Source: Sphingomonas sp. Leaf242 (GTDB lineage: Bacteria > Pseudomonadota > Alphaproteobacteria > Sphingomonadales > Sphingomonadaceae). From it: a DNA stretch of 64,000 bases. Shown here one piece after another: positions 55,775 through 64,000 of the stretch (positions within the stretch are counted from its first letter, which is position 1; each line of letters opens with the position of its first letter). A program made the translations under genes and the position numbers. The stretch is taken from NCBI RefSeq assembly GCF_001422045.1, contig NZ_LMLW01000007.1:496001-560000 (forward strand). The letters run 5' to 3'. The notes beneath the pieces are model-generated. The model was not told where the DNA came from, did not search any database, and worked only from the letters and a program-made list of their open reading frames with translations.

Positions 55775-56339
55775 CAAGACGCGCGTCGGCGTGCTGATCT
55801 CGGGGCGCGGATCGAACATGATGGCGCTGGTCGGCGCATCGCGCGCGGCGGGGTGTCCGTACGAGATCGCTGTGGTTGCTTCTGACAAGCCGGACGCGGC
55901 CGGGCTCGAATGGGCTCGGTCGGAGGGGGTGGCAACGTTCGCGCTCTCGCCGAAAGGTCTGGGGAAGCCGGCCTATGAGGCGGCGATCGACGCGGCGTTG
56001 CGCGAGGCTGGTGTCGAGGTCGTTGCGCTCGCCGGGTATATGCGGTTGCTGTCGGACGGGTTCGTCGCCGCGTGGCGGGACCGGATCGTCAACATCCATC
56101 CGTCGCTGCTGCCCAAGTACAAGGGCCTCGACACGCATGCGCGGGCGATCGCGGCGGGCGATGCGGTTGGCGGTTGCTCGGTGCATGTCGTGACCGAGGA
56201 ACTCGATGGCGGCGTGGTGCTGGGTCAGGCCGAGGTGCCGATCCATGCCGGCGACGATGCGGATGCGCTTGCGCGTCGCGTTCTGGCGGCCGAACATGCT
56301 TTGTACCCGAAGACCTTGGCGGAGTTCGTGACGCGATGA
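55767..56339 (+). CDS. purN: Phosphoribosylglycinamide formyltransferase
   Basis: Third step of purine synthesis, with 10-formyl-tetrahydrofolate as donor. The 190-residue protein contains [43 protein letters not shown] and [17 protein letters not shown] with the catalytic Asn, His and Asp. ATG 55767 lies within the end of purM, an overlap typical of purMN operons; the next gene follows by ATGA. Confidence 0.96.
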   Translation: MADKTRVGVLISGRGSNMMALVGASRAAGCPYEIAVVASDKPDAAGLEWARSEGVATFALSPKGLGKPAYEAAIDAALREAGVEVVALAGYMRLLSDGFVAAWRDRIVNIHPSLLPKYKGLDTHARAIAAGDAVGGCSVHVVTEELDGGVVLGQAEVPIHAGDDADALARRVLAAEHALYPKTLAEFVTR

Positions 56340-56701
56340 CCGATCTGTCCCCCCTCGGCCGCGTTCGCGCGGCGGCTTTGGCGCTGCCGGAGACCGAGGA
56401 AAAGGTTTCGCATGGCCAGCCGACCTTCTTCGTGGCCGACAAGCAGTTCGCGCAGTTCCGGGCGGATCATCACGGCGATGGATTGACCATGGTGTGCGTG
56501 AAGACCAGCGGCACCGATGAACAGACGACGCTGATCGAGGCGAACCCGGCCGTGTATTCGCGGCCGGCGTATCTTGGCGCGACCGGCTGGGTCGGGATGA
56601 ATGTCGCCGACGATCCGGACTGGGCGCTGGTGGAGGACCGGATCGCGCGGAGTTGGGAACTGGCGGCCCCTGCCCGCTTGCTGGAGGCTGGCGGGCGATG
56701 A
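56336..56701 (+). CDS. MmcQ/YjbR-family protein
   Basis: A 121-residue protein of the MmcQ/YjbR fold (double wing DNA-binding-like). Typical segments: ALPETEEKVSHGQPTFFVADKQ near the N-terminus, VCVKTSGTDEQTTL, and a segment with AYLGATGWVGMNV followed by WALVEDRIARSWELAAP. The biological role of the family is unsettled. Coupled to purN and to the next gene by ATGA overlaps. Confidence 0.88.
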   Translation: MTDLSPLGRVRAAALALPETEEKVSHGQPTFFVADKQFAQFRADHHGDGLTMVCVKTSGTDEQTTLIEANPAVYSRPAYLGATGWVGMNVADDPDWALVEDRIARSWELAAPARLLEAGGR

Positions 56702-57303
56702 GCACCGAGACACCGACCGAACGGCGCGAGGCTGCGGCGACGCGGCGGCGTTGGGTGACGCTGGCCGAGGTCGTAGCCGTTGCGGGCGTACTCATCGCGG
56801 CGCTGACGCTGTGGACCAACTGGTCGGATCACCGTGCGAACGAGGCTGACAAGATCGCTGCGCAGTCGAGTGCGGCGCGCGAGCGGACGAAGATCGATCT
56901 GTCGGCGATCGTGCAGGATGGCGGCAACACGCTGTTGCTTAAGGATGCGCGGCATGACCTCCAGGACGTGACGATCACGTTCCCGCGTGCGCTCGGCGTC
57001 TCGCCGCAGCGGCCGCCGGCTGAACCGATCATCGACGGGTCATGGGTTTCGGATGCGATGTTGAAGCTGACCGATGGTGGGTCGGACGATCGTGCGGGGC
57101 GGCTGCCGGTGCTGGTCAGCGTGCAGTATTTCGACGGGGATACGACGCGGACCGCTAGCGGGATTTACGATGTGATCTGGAAGACACATGGTCGCAGGTG
57201 GCGTAGTCGGGCATTCCAGCTGGAGGGCTTGCAGGTTCGCCAGCGTGGTGGAGATCAGGCGAAGCTTGATGCGATTTGGGTGAAAGAGAAGCCGACAGCT
57301 TAG
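56698..57303 (+). CDS. Hypothetical inner-membrane protein
   Basis: A 201-residue protein with a charged N-terminus (MSTETPTERREAAATRRR), one membrane helix about residues 19-40 (VTLAEVVAVAGVLIAALTLW) and a soluble remainder facing the periplasm or cytoplasm. No domain recognised. Last gene of the purM-purN-yjbR unit by a 4-base overlap; its TAG stop is directly followed by palindromic repeat E. Confidence 0.7.
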   Translation: MSTETPTERREAAATRRRWVTLAEVVAVAGVLIAALTLWTNWSDHRANEADKIAAQSSAARERTKIDLSAIVQDGGNTLLLKDARHDLQDVTITFPRALGVSPQRPPAEPIIDGSWVSDAMLKLTDGGSDDRAGRLPVLVSVQYFDGDTTRTASGIYDVIWKTHGRRWRSRAFQLEGLQVRQRGGDQAKLDAIWVKEKPTA

Positions 57304-57304
57304 A

Positions 57305-57415
57305 CACCACCCCGGCGGAGGCCAGGGTCCAATTGGGGAACGTTGCTAAGGGAGGGCCGCGTTCCGTTACTGCGACATATCCAATTGGGCTCCGGCCTTC
57401 GCCGGGGTGGTAGTG
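57305..57415. repeat. Intergenic palindromic repeat unit E between convergent genes
   Basis: Left arm CACCACCCCGGCGGAGGCC and right arm GGCCTTCGCCGGGGTGGTAG are imperfect inverted copies that continue inwards with CCAATTGG on both sides (57329-57336, 57381-57388). The right arm also folds alone (CCGGC-CTTC-GCCGG). It starts two bases after the membrane protein stop codon and ends 35 bases before the GNAT stop. Confidence 0.8.
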
Positions 57416-57449
57416 ATGCTGTGCAGTGCGGAGCTTTCGCCGGGGAAAC

Positions 57450-57968
57450 TCACACCGTTCGTGCGTAGACCGGGTCGTCGTGGAGGGTGGTGCCGACCGT
57501 GAACTGGCGGGTGCCAATCACCTTGAAGCCTTGGCGTTCGTAGAAGGCTCGGGCGCGGGTGTTTTGGTCCCATACGCCCAGCAGGACTCGGATTCGGCCT
57601 GCCGCCGTGGCGTCTTCGAGGGCGCGGGCCATCAGGGCGGCGCCCAGGCCTGAGCCTTGGGCCTGCTTCATCAGGTATATGCGGCGGAGTTCGATGTCCG
57701 CGGGGCCGGGCTCGATCGGAAAGTCCGGCGCGGTCAGCACCGTGTAGCCGATCGGCGCATGGCCGGGCTCGTGCTCGGCGAGCGTGACGATCGTCGCGGG
57801 ATCGGACAGCCACGTCTCGAACGTGGCGATGCTGTTCTTCGTCGTGCAGTGGGCGACGATGTCCGCCCCCGTCAGCACGGTCGCATAGGTATCGAGGAAC
57901 GTGGCGGATGCGACGAGCGATAGCGCGGGCGCATCGCCCGGCTCAGCCCGTCGCAGCCGCCAGGTCAT
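57450..57968 (-). CDS. GNAT-family N-acetyltransferase
   Basis: A 172-residue acetyl-CoA-dependent acetyltransferase. The acetyl-CoA loop is AQGSGLGAALMARAL (Q/R-x-x-G-x-G/A type), preceded by the strand ELRRIYLMKQ and followed by LLGVWDQNTRARAFYERQGF. The substrate is unknown. Its start overlaps the ndk stop by one base (TGATG), so it is cotranscribed with ndk. Confidence 0.9.
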   Translation of the reverse strand: MTWRLRRAEPGDAPALSLVASATFLDTYATVLTGADIVAHCTTKNSIATFETWLSDPATIVTLAEHEPGHAPIGYTVLTAPDFPIEPGPADIELRRIYLMKQAQGSGLGAALMARALEDATAAGRIRVLLGVWDQNTRARAFYERQGFKVIGTRQFTVGTTLHDDPVYARTV

Positions 57969-58390
57969 CAGCCGACGATTTCTTCGGGCTTGAAGAAGTA
58001 CGCGATCTCGATCTTGGCGTTCTCGTCCGAATCCGAACCGTGAACCGAGTTGGCTTCGATCGACTCGGCGAGTTCCTTGCGGATCGTGCCGGCATCGGCA
58101 TTGGCGGGGTTGGTGGCGCCCATGATGTCGCGGTTGCGCTGCATCGCGTTCTCGCCTTCGAGAACCTGGACGACGACCGGGCCCGAGATCATGAACGAGA
58201 CGAGCTCACCGAAGAACGGACGCTCCTTGTGGACCGCGTAGAAGCCTTCGGCCTGCTCGCGGGTCATCTGGATGCGCTTCGAGGCGACGACGCGCAGGCC
58301 GGCTTCCTCAAGCATCTTGGTGACCGCACCGGTCAGGTTGCGGCGGGTTGCGTCGGGCTTGATGATCGAAAAGGTACGGTTCGCGGCCAT
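57968..58390 (-). CDS. ndk: Nucleoside diphosphate kinase
   Basis: Equalises NTP pools through a phosphohistidine. The 140-residue protein has [15 protein letters not shown], the Arg-rich [20 protein letters not shown] and the active histidine in ANSVHGSDS, preceded by [18 protein letters not shown] 58390 gives the usual MAANRTFS start. About 70 bases separate it from holC. Confidence 0.97.
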   Translation of the reverse strand: MAANRTFSIIKPDATRRNLTGAVTKMLEEAGLRVVASKRIQMTREQAEGFYAVHKERPFFGELVSFMISGPVVVQVLEGENAMQRNRDIMGATNPANADAGTIRKELAESIEANSVHGSDSDENAKIEIAYFFKPEEIVG

Positions 58391-58462
58391 GATGGTCACG
58401 GGCTCCTGTGTTGACGGTAATCGGATGCGCGGCGCTTAGGCGGGGCGCGGCGCTAAAGCAAC

Positions 58463-58909
58463 CTATGCGGCCTGTTCCCAGCGGCCGGAGTCGTTCTGCT
58501 TCCAGTAGCGGCGTTCGACGTCGTCTCGGTCTGCCAGTGCCTTCCACGCCAAGCGCGCTTCCTGGATCGCTTCGTCGTCGAAGAGGTGGAAGGCTCGGTC
58601 AAAGGTTAGGATAAGGTCACGCCAACGTCCGTCTACCACCGCGACGTTGCGAGCGGCGTTGGCGGGGGCCGATTCCTGGATATCTTGAGTGATTAGAATG
58701 GGTTGGGCGGTGTCGTCGGTGCTGCCGGCCTGGGCGTGGGGGAGGAAGCTCTCAGGGGCGTAGGACCATAGCAGGCGGTCGAGCGCGACGCGCTGTTCCT
58801 CGGATTCGGCGACGATCAGGAGGCGGCCGCCGGTTTGGACGACGCGCTCAGCGATGCGCGGGAGGACGCGGTCGAGGGGGCTGGTTAGGTGGTAGAAATC
58901 GACCTGCAT
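58463..58909 (-). CDS. holC: DNA polymerase III subunit chi
   Basis: Clamp-loader accessory subunit that contacts SSB. The 148-residue protein starts MQVDFYHLTSPLDRVLPRIA and has VDGRWRDLILTFDRAFHLFD and WKALADRDDVERRYWKQN near the end, as in alphaproteobacterial HolC. ATG 58909 is preferred; ATG 58918 (adding three residues) is also possible. Usually follows pepA, as here. Confidence 0.92.
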   Translation of the reverse strand: MQVDFYHLTSPLDRVLPRIAERVVQTGGRLLIVAESEEQRVALDRLLWSYAPESFLPHAQAGSTDDTAQPILITQDIQESAPANAARNVAVVDGRWRDLILTFDRAFHLFDDEAIQEARLAWKALADRDDVERRYWKQNDSGRWEQAA

Positions 58910-58937
58910 AGTTTCCATCCCCCTGGCCAACCCATTC

Positions 58938-59019
58938 CGTCATCCTGACGAAAGTCAGGATCCAGAGCAACGGAGCGCATCGTTTGGTATCCTGGGTCCT
59001 GACTTTCGTCAGGATGACG
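58938..59019. repeat. Intergenic palindromic repeat unit F
   Basis: Two 28-base arms, 58938-58965 and 58992-59019, are inverted copies with one mismatch: CGTCATCCTGACGAAAGTCA opens the left arm and TGACTTTCGTCAGGATGACG closes the right. Each arm also folds alone (TCCTGAC-GAAA-GTCAGGA). It lies between pepA and holC, both leftward. Confidence 0.9.
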
Positions 59020-59030
59020 AAGAACAAGAT

Positions 59031-59063
59031 GACGGGAGGGGGTCGGCGTTCCCCCTCCCCGTC
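59031..59063 (-). terminator. Intrinsic terminator downstream of pepA
   Basis: On the minus strand, directly after the pepA stop, GACGGGGAGGGGG pairs with CCCCCTCCCGTC (one bulge, eight-base loop), followed by ATCTTGTTCTTC. This is a convincing GC-rich hairpin with a T-rich tail. Confidence 0.65.
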
Positions 59064-59065
59064 GT

Positions 59066-60541
59066 TCAGCTCTCGAAATTGTCGGCGACGAACTGGTCGA
59101 GCAGGCGTACGCCGTAGCCGGTTGCGCCCTTGTCGTGGTTGGTGCCGGGCTTGTCGGACCAGACCATGCCGGCGATGTCGAGATGCGCCCACTTCACACC
59201 CTCGTCGACGAAGCGCTTGATGAACTGGGCGGCGGTGATCGAACCGGCACCGCGGGGGCCGACGTTCTTCATGTCGGCGATCGGCGAGTCGATCAGCTTG
59301 TCGTAGGCGGGCGACAGCGGGAAGCGCCACAGCGTGTCGCCGGTGGTCTTGCCGGCCGCGATCAGCTGATCGGCAAGCGCATCGTCGTTGGCGAAGATGC
59401 CGCCATTCTCGGTGCCGAGCGCGACGATCATCGCCCCCGTGAGCGTGGCGAGATCGACGATCGTGGTCGGCTTGTGCGCCTGCTGCACCCAGGTCACGCA
59501 ATCGCACAGCACGAGGCGACCCTCGGCGTCGGTGTTGAGCACTTCGATCGTCTGGCCGGACATCGAGGTGATGACGTCGCTCGGACGCAGCGCAGCTCCA
59601 TCGGGCATGTTCTCGACCAGGCCCATCACACCGACGACGTTCGCCTTGGCCTTGCGGCTGGCGAGTGCCTTCATCGCGCCAGCGACCGCGCCAGCGCCGC
59701 CCATGTCCCACTTCATGTCTTCCATGCCCGCGCCGGGCTTGATCGAGATGCCGCCCGAATCGAACGTCACGCCCTTGCCGACGAACGCGAGCGTCGGCGC
59801 ATCGGCCCCTGCCCCGTTCCACTTGAGCGCAAGGATGCGTGCTTCACGGCGCGAGCCCTGGCTGACGCCGAGCAGCGAGCCCATGCCGAGCTCGGTCATC
59901 TGCGCTTCGTCAAGCACCGTGATCTCGAGCCCGAGACCCTCGACGTCCTTCGTCACCTTCTCGACGAAGCTCTCGGGATAGACCACGTTCGGCGGCGACG
60001 TCACGAGCCAGCGCGTCAGGTCGAGCCCGCCGGTGACTGCGGCCGCCTCGTTCCAGGCAGCATCGGTGCCGTCCGGTGCGCCCGCGATGGTGATCTCGGT
60101 CAGCGTCGGCTTCGACTTCTCCGCCAGCTTGGTGCGGTACGCGTCGTAGCGCCATGCGCGCTGAGCAGCGGCAGCGGCGAAGTGTGCGGCGGCCTTGGCG
60201 GTCGGCGTGGTACCAGCCGATAGGTCGGCGACTACCGACGTTGCGCCCGAGGTCAGCAGACGTGCGGTGATCGCACCGCCAGCCTTCTCCCAATCAGCGG
60301 TCTCGCCCGCACCGACTCCGACGAGCAGGACCTGGCGAACCGCGCCGTCGACCGGCACGAACAGCTCGATCACCGAGCCTGCTTCACCCACAAAGCGTGC
60401 CGCAGTCGCTGCGCTGGTCGCCACTGCCTCGCCATCGCCGCCGATCGCGCTCCAATTGATCTTCGCCAAGCCGTCCTTGGCGACGGGGACGGCTAGGATC
60501 GGGGCGTTGGCCGGAACGGTCGGGGCGAAGACGATCTGCAT
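59066..60541 (-). CDS. pepA: Leucyl aminopeptidase (M17)
   Basis: Di-metal aminopeptidase, cytoplasmic hexamer; 491 residues. The C-terminal catalytic domain has VGKGVTFDSGGISIKPG, NTDAEGRLVLCD (family signature) and the metal-binding DMKWDMGGAGA. The N-terminal domain is variable. ATG 60541 gives MQIVFAPTVPANAP; a long upstream extension to 60850 is not credible since it overlaps lptD. It diverges from lptD with 158 bases between. Confidence 0.95.
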   Translation of the reverse strand: MQIVFAPTVPANAPILAVPVAKDGLAKINWSAIGGDGEAVATSAATAARFVGEAGSVIELFVPVDGAVRQVLLVGVGAGETADWEKAGGAITARLLTSGATSVVADLSAGTTPTAKAAAHFAAAAAQRAWRYDAYRTKLAEKSKPTLTEITIAGAPDGTDAAWNEAAAVTGGLDLTRWLVTSPPNVVYPESFVEKVTKDVEGLGLEITVLDEAQMTELGMGSLLGVSQGSRREARILALKWNGAGADAPTLAFVGKGVTFDSGGISIKPGAGMEDMKWDMGGAGAVAGAMKALASRKAKANVVGVMGLVENMPDGAALRPSDVITSMSGQTIEVLNTDAEGRLVLCDCVTWVQQAHKPTTIVDLATLTGAMIVALGTENGGIFANDDALADQLIAAGKTTGDTLWRFPLSPAYDKLIDSPIADMKNVGPRGAGSITAAQFIKRFVDEGVKWAHLDIAGMVWSDKPGTNHDKGATGYGVRLLDQFVADNFES

Positions 60542-60699
60542 GAAGAAACCTCGGGAAGCTTTGAACGGTAGGATGGGCTTGGCCCTAAGTTGATGCCGCG
60601 GGCTTGGCAAAGCAAGGTGGCGGCCTGTCATCTCACGGCGATTGCAGCGAAGCGCCGGTGGTGCGATAGGCGGGCGATAGGGCGGCAAACGGCTGCCGA

Positions 60700-62991
60700 A
60701 TGCCAAAGGGGTTGGTTCGAATCGTGTTGCGTATCGACCTTTTGACGGGTTGTGCCGTTTCGCTCGCCTTGGCGTGCGGACTGGCGAGCTCGCCCGTGCA
60801 TGCCCAGGATTTCCAGAGCCGTCCGGTCCCGCCCCCCGTGCAGGACGCACCGGTCGCCAACGCGCCCGCTGCGACTCCTGCCGAAGACCAGGTGCAGTTC
60901 AGCGCCAACGGACTCGAATACGACACCAACACGCAGATCGTCACGGCGACCGGCGAGGTCCGGATGTTCCGTCAGGGCAACCGTCTGCGCGCCGACAAGG
61001 TCGTGTGGAACCGGCAGACCGGCAAGGTCGTCGCGTCCGGCAACATCGCGGTCACCAACCCGCAAGGCGACATCGCCTATGGTGACGAGATCAACCTGAC
61101 CGATTCGCTGAAGGACGGCGTGGTCGACAACATGCTCGTCGTGCTCGAACAGGGCGGTCGGCTCGCAGCCAAGCAGGGTACGCGCGACGCCGACGGTACG
61201 GTCAACTTGAAGACCGCCGCCTATACGCCGTGCGCGGTCGGCAGCTCGGCGGGGTGTCCGAAGGAACCGACGTGGAAGATCACCGCGGTTCGCGTCACCT
61301 ATCGCCCCGAGCGCAAGCGCATCTATTACGCCGGCGCGCGCCTGCATCTGTTCGGTCTGCCAAGCCTGCCGCTGCCCAAATTCTCGAACCCGGTCGGTGG
61401 CGACAGTGACAGCGGGCTGCTTTCGCCGAACGGCGGCTACAGCCGCGTCAACGGCCTCGAAGTCAGCGTACCCTATTATTTCAAGCTCGCCCCCAACCAG
61501 GGGCTGATCGTCACGCCGCACATCTACAGCAGCGTGCTGCCGATGGCGCAGGTCGATTATTCCGCGCTCAGCACCAAGGGGGCGTTCAGCGTCCGCGCCT
61601 ATGCAACCGAGAGCCGGCGCAGCGACGACCTCAACACCGCCAACCCGACCGATACCGAGATGGCGTTCCGTGGCTATGTCGACGGCATGGCGCGCTATCA
61701 GCTCTCACCGAACTGGACCGCGAGCGGATCGCTTCGCCTGACCACCGATCGCACGTTCCTGCGCCGCTACGATATCTCGCGCGACGACCGGCTGCGCACC
61801 ACCGCCAGCCTCGAACGGATCGACGACACCAGCTATTTCGCGGTCAGCGGCTGGTATGCGCAAACCCTGCGCGTCAAGGACAGCCAGGGCCAGCAACCGA
61901 TCGCGCTGCCCGAGATCGATTACCGCAAGCGCTTCGACGACGGCCTGATCGGCGGCAAGTTCCAGCTTCAGCTCAACACGCTCGCGCTGACCAGGACCGA
62001 TGGGCAGGACACGCAGCGCGCGTTCGCCAGCCTGCAATGGGATCTGCGGCGGCTGACCAACTGGGGGCAGGAAGTCACGTTCACGGCGTTCGCGCGCGGC
62101 GACCTGTATAATACGAACGATACGCTGGCGACGACCAACCTCAGCTACCGCGGGCTCGAAGGGTTCAGCCAGCGCGCGATCGGCGCGGTCGCGGTCGATG
62201 TGAAATGGCCGTTCATCGGGACGTTCCTCGGCGGTACGCAGCGCTTCACGCCGCGCATTCAGCTGGTCGCGGCGCCGAAGTTCGCGAACATCACGCTGCC
62301 GAACGAGGATTCGCGCGCAGTCGATCTCGACGACACCAATCTGTTCTCGCTCAACCGGTTCGCCGGCTATGACCGCTTCGAGGATTCGTCGCGCGCGACC
62401 TATGGCGGCGAATGGGCGTTCGATCTGCCGGGGATCAGCTTCACGACCAATGTCGGCCAGAGCTATCGGTTGAGCACGCGTCCGACGATCCTGCCCGATG
62501 GCACCGGGCTCAGTGATCGCTTCTCCGATATCGTTGGTCGTACCGAGCTGCGGTTCCGGGACTTCGTCTCGATCGTCCATCGCTATCGGCTCGACAAGGA
62601 CGGGTTCGCGATCCGCCGCAATGAGATCGACGCGACGATCGGATCGCGCGCGACCTATGTGCTGGTCGGCTACCTGAAGCTGAACCGCAACATCGACGCC
62701 TCGATCGAGGATCTGCGCGATCGCGAGGAAATCCGTGCAGCCGGCCGCGTCCAGTTCGCGCGCTTCTGGTCGGCGTTCGGGTCGGCGGTGGTCGATCTCA
62801 CGAACAAGTCGGAGGACCCGCTGTCGGCCAGCGACGGCTTCACGCCGATCCGCCACCGCGTCGGCTTCCAGTACGAGGACGACTGCCTCCGCCTTGGCGC
62901 GACCTGGCGGCGGACCTACAATAACACGGGCGACGCGCGGAAGGGCAACAGCTACCTGTTGACGCTGGCCTTCACCAATCTCGGCCGCTAA
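60700..62991 (+). CDS. lptD: LPS-assembly protein LptD
   Basis: Outer-membrane barrel that inserts lipopolysaccharide, working with LptE. The 763-residue protein has a signal peptide ending SSPVHAQ (about residue 36), an LptA-like jellyroll domain (about 70-180: FSANGLEYDTNTQIVTATGE) and a C-terminal barrel of alternating strands ending LTLAFTNLGR. The mature part has three cysteines: 178 and 186 in the N-terminal domain and 729 near the end, so at most one disulphide can join the two domains. lptD-surA is a common order. Confidence 0.95.
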   Translation: MPKGLVRIVLRIDLLTGCAVSLALACGLASSPVHAQDFQSRPVPPPVQDAPVANAPAATPAEDQVQFSANGLEYDTNTQIVTATGEVRMFRQGNRLRADKVVWNRQTGKVVASGNIAVTNPQGDIAYGDEINLTDSLKDGVVDNMLVVLEQGGRLAAKQGTRDADGTVNLKTAAYTPCAVGSSAGCPKEPTWKITAVRVTYRPERKRIYYAGARLHLFGLPSLPLPKFSNPVGGDSDSGLLSPNGGYSRVNGLEVSVPYYFKLAPNQGLIVTPHIYSSVLPMAQVDYSALSTKGAFSVRAYATESRRSDDLNTANPTDTEMAFRGYVDGMARYQLSPNWTASGSLRLTTDRTFLRRYDISRDDRLRTTASLERIDDTSYFAVSGWYAQTLRVKDSQGQQPIALPEIDYRKRFDDGLIGGKFQLQLNTLALTRTDGQDTQRAFASLQWDLRRLTNWGQEVTFTAFARGDLYNTNDTLATTNLSYRGLEGFSQRAIGAVAVDVKWPFIGTFLGGTQRFTPRIQLVAAPKFANITLPNEDSRAVDLDDTNLFSLNRFAGYDRFEDSSRATYGGEWAFDLPGISFTTNVGQSYRLSTRPTILPDGTGLSDRFSDIVGRTELRFRDFVSIVHRYRLDKDGFAIRRNEIDATIGSRATYVLVGYLKLNRNIDASIEDLRDREEIRAAGRVQFARFWSAFGSAVVDLTNKSEDPLSASDGFTPIRHRVGFQYEDDCLRLGATWRRTYNNTGDARKGNSYLLTLAFTNLGR

Positions 62992-63066
62992 GCCCGCATT
63001 CAGCTACGATGAGGCAAGCCTTGCCGGATGCGCCGCCATGACGTGGCGACGCGGTCCGCTAGGCCG

Positions 63067-64000
63067 ATGATGGGATATCGACACTTGAAGCATGATGTTC
63101 GACTGGCGGCGCGTGGCGGCCGTATGATCGGGACCGTCGTCCTGGCGGCACTCGCCGCGAGCACGATCGCGCAGACTGCGCCGCGCCGGGCGGCGCCCAA
63201 GCCGGCTGCGTCGCGGGCTGCTCCATCGAAGGCTGCTGCTGCTCAGCCTGCTCCGTCCCAGCAGGCTCCATCTCAGCCGAATGCGGATCAGGCCAACTCG
63301 GGCCAGACGGTCCAGGACCAGAGCGTGCCGGACAATACCGGCCTTGATATCCCGACCAACCTCCAGATTTTCGGCAAGCTCGACCCCAACGTCCGCAAGC
63401 CGACCGCGGTCGTCAACGACACGGTGATCACCGGCACCGATGTCGACCAGCGGGTCGCGCTGGTGGCGATGGCGAACGAGGCGAAGCTGTCGCCCGAGGA
63501 TCGCGATCGGCTCAAGCTGCAGGTGCTCCGCCAGCTGATCGACGAGACGCTCGAGATCCAGGAGGCGAAGACCGCCGACGTCGTCATCACGCCCGCCGAG
63601 ATGACGCAGAGCTTCGCCGGCGTATCGAAGCGCTTCAACCGCACCCCCGAGGCGATGCGCGCCTATCTGCGCGAATCCGGATCGTCCGAACGGTCGCTCA
63701 AGCGGCAGATCGAGGGCGAACTCGCCTGGCAGCGCTATCTGCGCAAGCGCGTCGAGCCGTTCGTCAACGTCGGCGACGAGGAGGTGAAGTCGATCATCGA
63801 CCGTCTCCAGGCCGCGAAGGGCACCGACGAGTTCAACCTGAAGGAAATCTATCTCGCGGCGACGCCGGCGAACAGCCAGCAGGTCTATGCGAACGCCAAG
63901 CAGATCCTGCAGGAGATCCAGAAGGGCGCGCAGCCGTTCGAGTATTTCGCGCGGCAGTTCTCGGAAGCGTCGACGCGTGCGGTCGGCGGCGATCTCGGCT
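63067..64000 (+). CDS. surA: SurA-like periplasmic chaperone/peptidyl-prolyl isomerase, 3-prime end outside window
   Basis: Escorts outer-membrane proteins, including LptD, across the periplasm. The frame from ATG 63067 is open to the right edge (311 codons). A hydrophobic signal (MIGTVVLAALAASTIAQ) begins at an internal ATG, 63124, which is an equally likely start. Then come an Ala/Pro/Gln-rich linker, the SurA N-terminal domain (about residues 105-250: TAVVNDTVITGTDVDQRVAL, LRQLIDETLEIQEAK, LKRQIEGELAWQRYLRKRV), and the start of a parvulin domain (FNLKEIYLAATP...RQFSEASTRAVGGDLG). It follows lptD by 75 bases. Confidence 0.92.
   Translation, partial: MMGYRHLKHDVRLAARGGRMIGTVVLAALAASTIAQTAPRRAAPKPAASRAAPSKAAAAQPAPSQQAPSQPNADQANSGQTVQDQSVPDNTGLDIPTNLQIFGKLDPNVRKPTAVVNDTVITGTDVDQRVALVAMANEAKLSPEDRDRLKLQVLRQLIDETLEIQEAKTADVVITPAEMTQSFAGVSKRFNRTPEAMRAYLRESGSSERSLKRQIEGELAWQRYLRKRVEPFVNVGDEEVKSIIDRLQAAKGTDEFNLKEIYLAATPANSQQVYANAKQILQEIQKGAQPFEYFARQFSEASTRAVGGDLG

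Overview
The window is a contiguous piece of a GC-rich alphaproteobacterial chromosome, most likely from the Sphingomonadales (Sphingomonas or a close relative). This rests on gene order and gene form, not on a marker search: nifR3/dusB-ntrBC-ntrYX-hfq-hflX, a fused ispDF, ppk1-ppx beside hdaA, a two-domain Hfq, and small membrane and DUF proteins typical of this order. It reads as ordinary core chromosome. I see no prophage, integrase, transposase, CRISPR array or defence island, and only one RNA gene, tRNA-Pro(UGG).

Layout. 0-4 kb: cobalamin (B12) late steps, with cobQ (cut by the window edge), cbiB/cobD and cobC leftwards and cobU/cobP diverging. 4.1-9 kb: a Crp/Fnr regulator, a small membrane protein, an M20 peptidase coupled to astA, a DUF481 outer-membrane protein and RppH. 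9-12.8 kb: histone-deacetylase-like amidohydrolase, DNA photolyase and cyclopropane fatty acid synthase. 12.8-18.3 kb: an SDR oxidoreductase and purF facing hisI, then a MerR regulator with its acyl-CoA dehydrogenase. 18.4-21.7 kb: the least conserved block, with small proteins, a 55-residue helix-turn-helix gene, a large secreted protein joining two aspartic-protease domains to TPR repeats, and the tRNA. 21.7-29.6 kb: cell-wall enzymes (MltB-type transglycosylase, DacC-type carboxypeptidase), then holB-metG-tatD-MBL hydrolase-aspartic protease-mazG, mostly coupled by 1- or 4-base overlaps.

29.5-38.7 kb: the leftward nitrogen-control operon dusB-ntrB-ntrC-ntrY-ntrX-hfq-hflX. 38.7-42.4 kb: ispDF, a secreted protein and cinA against lipA-ratA. 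42.4-48.9 kb: carbonic anhydrase, a PPK2 kinase with an APC permease, aspS, and rnd with an I78 inhibitor. 49-57.3 kb: DUF2066-hdaA-ppk1-ppx leftwards and purM-purN-yjbR-membrane protein rightwards. 57.4-64 kb: GNAT, ndk, holC and pepA leftwards, then lptD and surA (cut by the right edge).

The points most worth a second look are the Hfq built of two tandem Sm domains; the secreted two-site aspartic protease/TPR fusion; an HdaA whose Walker A lysine is arginine; six long palindromic repeat units placed at gene 3-prime ends, one of which supplies the ppx stop codon; a small unannotated helix-turn-helix gene; and a MerR-type operator overlapping the preceding stop codon. I did not find a convincing undescribed multi-gene system.
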